Positions 60,049 to 64,000 of a DNA stretch of 64,000 bases are shown piece after piece. Below the pieces are notes generated by a model. The model saw only the letters and a program-made list of their open reading frames with translations, was not told the DNA's origin and made no database searches. Location of the stretch: the NCBI GenBank assembly GCA_001295905.1, contig LJHT01000102.1:16171-80170 (forward strand), in the 5' to 3' direction. Positions within the stretch are counted from its first letter, which is position 1. Every line of letters begins with the position of its first letter. The position numbers and the translations under genes are program-made. Source of the DNA: a beta proteobacterium AAP51. Lineage in GTDB: Bacteria > Pseudomonadota > Gammaproteobacteria > Burkholderiales > Burkholderiaceae_C.

Positions 60049-62121
60049 ATGAGCGCAAGCAACCCGCTGCTGCAGGCCTGGCACACCCGCCACGGCCTGC
60101 CACCCTTCGAGGCGCTGCAGGCCGAGCACTTCGAACCCGCGCTGCGCGCCGCGATGCAGCAGCACCGTGACGAACTCGCCACCGTGGCCTCACAAGTCGC
60201 CGAGCCCGACTTCGAGAACACGCTGGCCGCCTTCGACCGTGCCGGGCGTGCGCTGTCGCGCATTGCCTCGGTGTTCTACAACCTCACTTCGTCGGCCACC
60301 AGCCCGGCCCTGCAGGCCGTGCAGCGGCAGATGGCCGGGCCGATGGCGGCGCACCACAGCGCCGTCTACAACGATGCCCGGCTGTTCCAGCGCGTGGCCG
60401 CGCTGCACCGGCGGCGCGAGACGCTGGGCCTCAGCGCCGAGCAGCAGCGCCTGCTCGACCGCGTGCACACCGACTTCGTGCGCGCCGGCGCGCGCCTGGC
60501 GCCCGAGGCCCAGGCGCGGCACGCCCAGGTGATGGAAGAGCTGGCGCGCCTGACCACCGCCTTCGCGCAGAACGTGCTGCACGCCGAAAGCAGCTGGCAG
60601 CTGCCGCTGCAGGGCGAGGCCGATCTCGCCGGCCTGCCCGACTTCGTACGCGCCAACGCCGCGCAGGCCGCGGCCGACCGCGGCCTGGCCGGCCACGTCA
60701 TCACGCTGTCGCGTTCGCTGGTGGCGCCTTTCCTCACCTTCAGCACGCGCCGCGACCTGCGTGAACAGGCCTGGCGGGCCTGGACCGGCCGCGGCGAACA
60801 GCCCGGCGAGCACGACAACCGCGAGGTGGTGCGCGACATCCTGCGTTTGCGCCAGGAACAGGCGCGCCTGCATGGCCACGCCTGTTACGCCGACCACGCG
60901 CTCACCGACACCATGGCCGGCAGCCGAGCCGCCGTGCAGGGCCTGCTGAACGAGGTGTGGCCGCTTGCCCTGCAGGCGGTGCAACGCGAGCGCCAGGCGC
61001 TGCTGGCGCTGATGCAGGAGGAAGGGCAGGCCGAGGGGCATGCGCTCGCCAGCAACGAGATCGAGCCCTGGGACTGGCGCTTCTGGGCCGAGAAGGTGCG
61101 CCGCCAGCGTTATGCGCTGGACGACGCCGAGGTCAAGCCGTACTTCGAACTGGGCCGCGTGGCCGCCGCCGCCTTCGACTGTGCGCAGCGCCTCTTCGGC
61201 CTGCGCTTCGTGGCGCGTGACGACATTCCCGTCTACCACTTCGACGTGAAGGCCTACGAGGTGTTCGCCGCCGACGGCAGCCTCAAGGGCATCTTCCTGC
61301 AGGACAACTTCGCGCGGCCCGGCAAGCGCAGCGGCGCGTGGATGAGCAGCCTGCGCTGGCAGCACCGCAACGGCGGCGTCCAGGTGCCGGTGATCCTGAA
61401 CAACAACAACTTCGCCAAGGGCGCCCCGGGCTCGCCCACGCTGCTGAGCCTGGATGACGCGCGCACGCTCTTCCACGAGTTCGGCCACGGCCTGCACGGG
61501 CTGCTGAGCGACGTGACCTACGAGCGCCTGTCGGGCACGCAGGTGCTGCGCGACTTCGTCGAGCTGCCCTCGCAGATCTTCGAGCACTGGATCAACGAGC
61601 CCGAGGTGCTGCAGCGCCATGCACGCCATTTCCAGACCGGTGCGCCCATCCCTGAAGAACTGGTGCAGCGCCTGAAGCGCGCGCAGCAGTTCAACCAGGG
61701 CTACGAGACCGTGCGCTACACCGCCAGCGCCATGGCCGACCTGGCCGTGCACTCGCTCACGGACGCCGAGCCGCCGGCCGACGTGTGCGCCTGGGAAGCC
61801 GAACTGCTGCAGCAGGCCGGCCTGCCGCACGGCGTGGGCCTGAACCACCGGCTGGTGCACTTCCAGCACCTGTTCGCCGGCAGCAGCTATGCCGCGGGCT
61901 ACTACGTCTACCTCTGGGCCGAGGTGCTGGACGCCGATGGCTTCGATGCCTTCGTCGAGGCCGGCAGCCCCTTCGACCCGAAGGTGGCGCAGGCCCTGCA
62001 GCGCTACATCTACAGCAGCGGCAACAGCCTGGAGCCGGGTGCCGCCTATGCCGCCTTCCGTGGCCGTGCGGCCACGGTGCAGCCCTTGCTGAAAAAACGC
62101 GGGTTGCTGGAAGCCGCCTGA
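60049..62121 (+). CDS. prlC: M3-family oligopeptidase (oligopeptidase A-like)
   Basis: 690 residues. The zinc-binding HEFGH lies at 476-480, with the downstream glutamate region near 505 (LPSQIFEHW) and the family C-terminal YTASAMADLA and AGSSYAAGYYVYLWAEVLDADGF. It degrades short cytoplasmic peptides. The ATG at 60049 has AAGGG upstream and was preferred over a GTG at 60037 that overlaps the previous stop. It converges on recJ with a 28-base gap. Confidence 0.93.
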   Translation: MSASNPLLQAWHTRHGLPPFEALQAEHFEPALRAAMQQHRDELATVASQVAEPDFENTLAAFDRAGRALSRIASVFYNLTSSATSPALQAVQRQMAGPMAAHHSAVYNDARLFQRVAALHRRRETLGLSAEQQRLLDRVHTDFVRAGARLAPEAQARHAQVMEELARLTTAFAQNVLHAESSWQLPLQGEADLAGLPDFVRANAAQAAADRGLAGHVITLSRSLVAPFLTFSTRRDLREQAWRAWTGRGEQPGEHDNREVVRDILRLRQEQARLHGHACYADHALTDTMAGSRAAVQGLLNEVWPLALQAVQRERQALLALMQEEGQAEGHALASNEIEPWDWRFWAEKVRRQRYALDDAEVKPYFELGRVAAAAFDCAQRLFGLRFVARDDIPVYHFDVKAYEVFAADGSLKGIFLQDNFARPGKRSGAWMSSLRWQHRNGGVQVPVILNNNNFAKGAPGSPTLLSLDDARTLFHEFGHGLHGLLSDVTYERLSGTQVLRDFVELPSQIFEHWINEPEVLQRHARHFQTGAPIPEELVQRLKRAQQFNQGYETVRYTASAMADLAVHSLTDAEPPADVCAWEAELLQQAGLPHGVGLNHRLVHFQHLFAGSSYAAGYYVYLWAEVLDADGFDAFVEAGSPFDPKVAQALQRYIYSSGNSLEPGAAYAAFRGRAATVQPLLKKRGLLEAA

Positions 62122-62149
62122 GCGCTGCCGCACGGCCGCGGCTGCGGGC

Positions 62150-64000
62150 TCAGGCCGTGGCCGCTTCCACCACCATCTGCACGCGCTGCCGGCCGTTCCA
62201 CTCATCCAGGCTCAGGCGGTAGGCCAGCCGGGCCTGGGCGGGCAGGGGTTCGCTGTGGCCGAACCAGATGGCGTCGCGCTCCTGCCCGGCGTGGCGCACG
62301 CGCAGCTTCAGGTGCTTCTCGCCCAGCAGGCGCTGCTGCAGCACCTGCACCTCGTCGCAGAACAGCGGCGCCTCGAAACCCTGGCCCCACACCTGTGCGT
62401 CCAGCACGGCCACCGTTTGCGGGTTGAACCATTCGATGGGCAGCGGCCCGTCGGTGCGCAGCGTGCGCGTGAGTGTGGCGCGGTCCAGCCACTCCTCGGC
62501 CACCTGCCGCAGCGCGGCGGCAAAGCGCGCCACGGCACCCTGGCCTTCATGGCCCGCATCGGTGTCGTCTTCCACTTCGCCCAGCGTGCATCCCGCGGCC
62601 ATGGCGTGCCCGCCGAAGCGCAGCAGCAGCCCGGGCTGCCGCTTGGCCACCAGGTCCAGCGCATCGCGCAGGTGGAAGCCCGCAATGCTGCGGCCCGAGC
62701 CCTTCAGCCGCCCATCGGCGCCGCGCGCAAACACGAAGGTGGGGCGGTGCAGGCGGTCCTTCACGCGGCCGGCCACGATGCCCACCACGCCTTCGTGGAA
62801 GCTCTCGTCGAACAGCGTCACGGCCGGCGGCGTGCTGCCGGCCGCGCTGCCGGCTGCGGCCGGCGGCAGGCTGGCCAGGGCCTGCTCGGCCAGCTCGCGC
62901 ATGCCGCCTTCCACGGCGCGCCGTTCGCGGTTGATGGCATCGAGCTGCTGCGCCAGTTCGCTGGCGCGCGCGGGGTCGTCGGTGCGCAGGCATTCGATGC
63001 CCAGCGTCATGTCGGCCAGGCGGCCGGCGGCGTTGATGCGCGGGCCCAGGGCGAAGCCGAAGTCGAAGCCGGCGGCGCGCGCAGGTTCGCGGCCGGCGGC
63101 CTGGAACAGCGCGGCCAGCCCGGGCTGCAGGCGGCCGCTGCGCACGCGCTTCAGGCCCTGCGCCACCAGGCGGCGGTTGTTGGCGTCGAGCTTCACCACG
63201 TCGGCCACGGTGCCCAGCGCCACCAGGTCGAGCAGGCTGTCCAGGCGCGGCTGCTCGCGGCCTTCGTAGAGGCCCTGCGCGCGCTGTTCGGCGCGCGTGG
63301 CCAGCAGCACATAGAACATCACGCCCACGCCGGCGATGGCCTTGCTTTCGAAGGCGCAGCCGGGCTGGTTGGGGTTGACGATGACATCGGCCTCGGGCAG
63401 CGAGATGGCGCCGTCGATGACGGCGGGCAGGTGGTGGTCGGTCACCAGCACCTGCATGCCGGCCGCGCGCGCGTGCTGCACGCCGGCATGGCTGGCGATG
63501 CCGTTGTCCACCGTCACCAGCACCTCGGGTGCCAGGCTGCCGCCGAAGGCCCGCGCGCGCGCCAGTTCCACGATGGCGGGCGTGAGGCCGTAGCCGTGCA
63601 CGGCGCGGTCGGGCACCACATAGGCCAGCTGCGACGGTTGCGCGCCCAGCAGCGCCAGGCCGCGCAAGGCCACGGCGCAGGCAGTGGCGCCGTCGCAGTC
63701 GTAATCGGCCACCACGCACAGGCGGCGGCCTTCGGCAATGGCGCGCGCCAGCAGGCGGCCGGCTTCCGCTGCGCCCTTCATCGTGGCCGGGGGCAGCAGG
63801 AGGCCCAGGCTGTCGTCCAGCTCTTCGGGCTGGCGCACGCCGCGTGCGGCCAGCAGGCGGGCCAGCAGCGGGTGCACGCCGGCCTGTTCCAGCGCGAAGC
63901 TGGCGCGCGGGGGCACGTCGCGCTGCAGCCAGCGCTGGCCGTCGGCCTGCAGGCCGGGGTCAGGCTGTGCGGGCGGGGCGGGTTGGGCGGGGCGGGGGGG
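62150..64000 (-). CDS. recJ: Single-stranded-DNA exonuclease RecJ (5' end beyond window)
   Basis: The reading frame is open from the right edge through 617 codons to a stop at 62150. DYDCDG (motif I, metal binding), TVDNGIASH and TDHHLP (DHH motif III) are present, with the DHHA1 domain GGHAMAAG further on. RecJ degrades 5'-ended single strands in repair. Codons upstream of PPRASFALEQAGVHPLLARL, including RWLQRDV, match the normal RecJ N-terminus, and no ATG occurs before the edge, so the start lies outside. Confidence 0.94.
   Translation of the reverse strand, partial: PPRPAQPAPPAQPDPGLQADGQRWLQRDVPPRASFALEQAGVHPLLARLLAARGVRQPEELDDSLGLLLPPATMKGAAEAGRLLARAIAEGRRLCVVADYDCDGATACAVALRGLALLGAQPSQLAYVVPDRAVHGYGLTPAIVELARARAFGGSLAPEVLVTVDNGIASHAGVQHARAAGMQVLVTDHHLPAVIDGAISLPEADVIVNPNQPGCAFESKAIAGVGVMFYVLLATRAEQRAQGLYEGREQPRLDSLLDLVALGTVADVVKLDANNRRLVAQGLKRVRSGRLQPGLAALFQAAGREPARAAGFDFGFALGPRINAAGRLADMTLGIECLRTDDPARASELAQQLDAINRERRAVEGGMRELAEQALASLPPAAAGSAAGSTPPAVTLFDESFHEGVVGIVAGRVKDRLHRPTFVFARGADGRLKGSGRSIAGFHLRDALDLVAKRQPGLLLRFGGHAMAAGCTLGEVEDDTDAGHEGQGAVARFAAALRQVAEEWLDRATLTRTLRTDGPLPIEWFNPQTVAVLDAQVWGQGFEAPLFCDEVQVLQQRLLGEKHLKLRVRHAGQERDAIWFGHSEPLPAQARLAYRLSLDEWNGRQRVQMVVEAATA

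Overview
The window looks like a chromosomal segment of a high-GC betaproteobacterium of the order Burkholderiales (Rubrivivax/Leptothrix/Ideonella-like). This is inferred from the very high GC content, the small Trp-rich protein, the fused MrpAB subunit, a PEP-CTERM protein, a Bpt/Aat pair and an intergenic palindromic repeat of a kind seen in this order. No insertion sequence, prophage, integrase or CRISPR array is visible. Genes are densely packed with many 4-base stop/start overlaps. The longest stretches without a gene are 28944-29205 and 188-431, both under 300 bases.

Layout. Position 1-187 holds the 5' end of a class I fumarase. 432-6476 is a complete mrp Na+/H+ antiporter operon (AB fusion, C, D, E, F, G) closed by a terminator. 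6665-14813 carries acetyl-CoA synthetase, a cytochrome c and small Trp-rich protein that share overlapping start codons, ilvD, lgt-dnaQ, tRNA-Val(CAC), a glutathione transferase and a secreted alpha/beta hydrolase. 14873-16303 encodes a protein whose C-terminal half matches the catalytic core of cholera-toxin-A-like ADP-ribosyltransferases. 16406-26059 is recC-recB-recD, followed by convergent RNA-modification genes (RluA-type synthase, trhO) and a DUF3297 gene.

28212-39031 is a nitrate-assimilation island: ANTAR antiterminator nasT, a sigma-54-like promoter and attenuator leader, the nitrate ABC transporter, nirBD, nasA and the siroheme methyltransferase cobA. The genes cover uptake, nitrate to nitrite to ammonium, and supply of the siroheme precursor. 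38981-43585 is a Ktr/Trk potassium system (ktrA, ktrB) divergent from a KdpD/KdpE-like two-component pair. The KdpD-like kinase lacks the usual N-terminal sensor, and the intergenic region holds 11-bp-spaced direct repeats suited to an OmpR-family regulator.

43715-47768 has a lipoprotein, an alpha-methylacyl-CoA racemase, a NUDIX-metallo-beta-lactamase fusion and a GNAT acetyltransferase. 47794-54594 (minus strand) combines a Ser/Thr kinase with TPR-like repeats, an ECF sigma factor, a PEP-CTERM/HAF-repeat surface protein and an odd H-X9-DG protein with signatures in permuted order. 54701-64000 holds the N-degron transferases bpt-aat, a prolyl oligopeptidase, YaeQ, a secreted coiled-coil protein, an M3 oligopeptidase and the bulk of recJ, whose start lies beyond the window edge.
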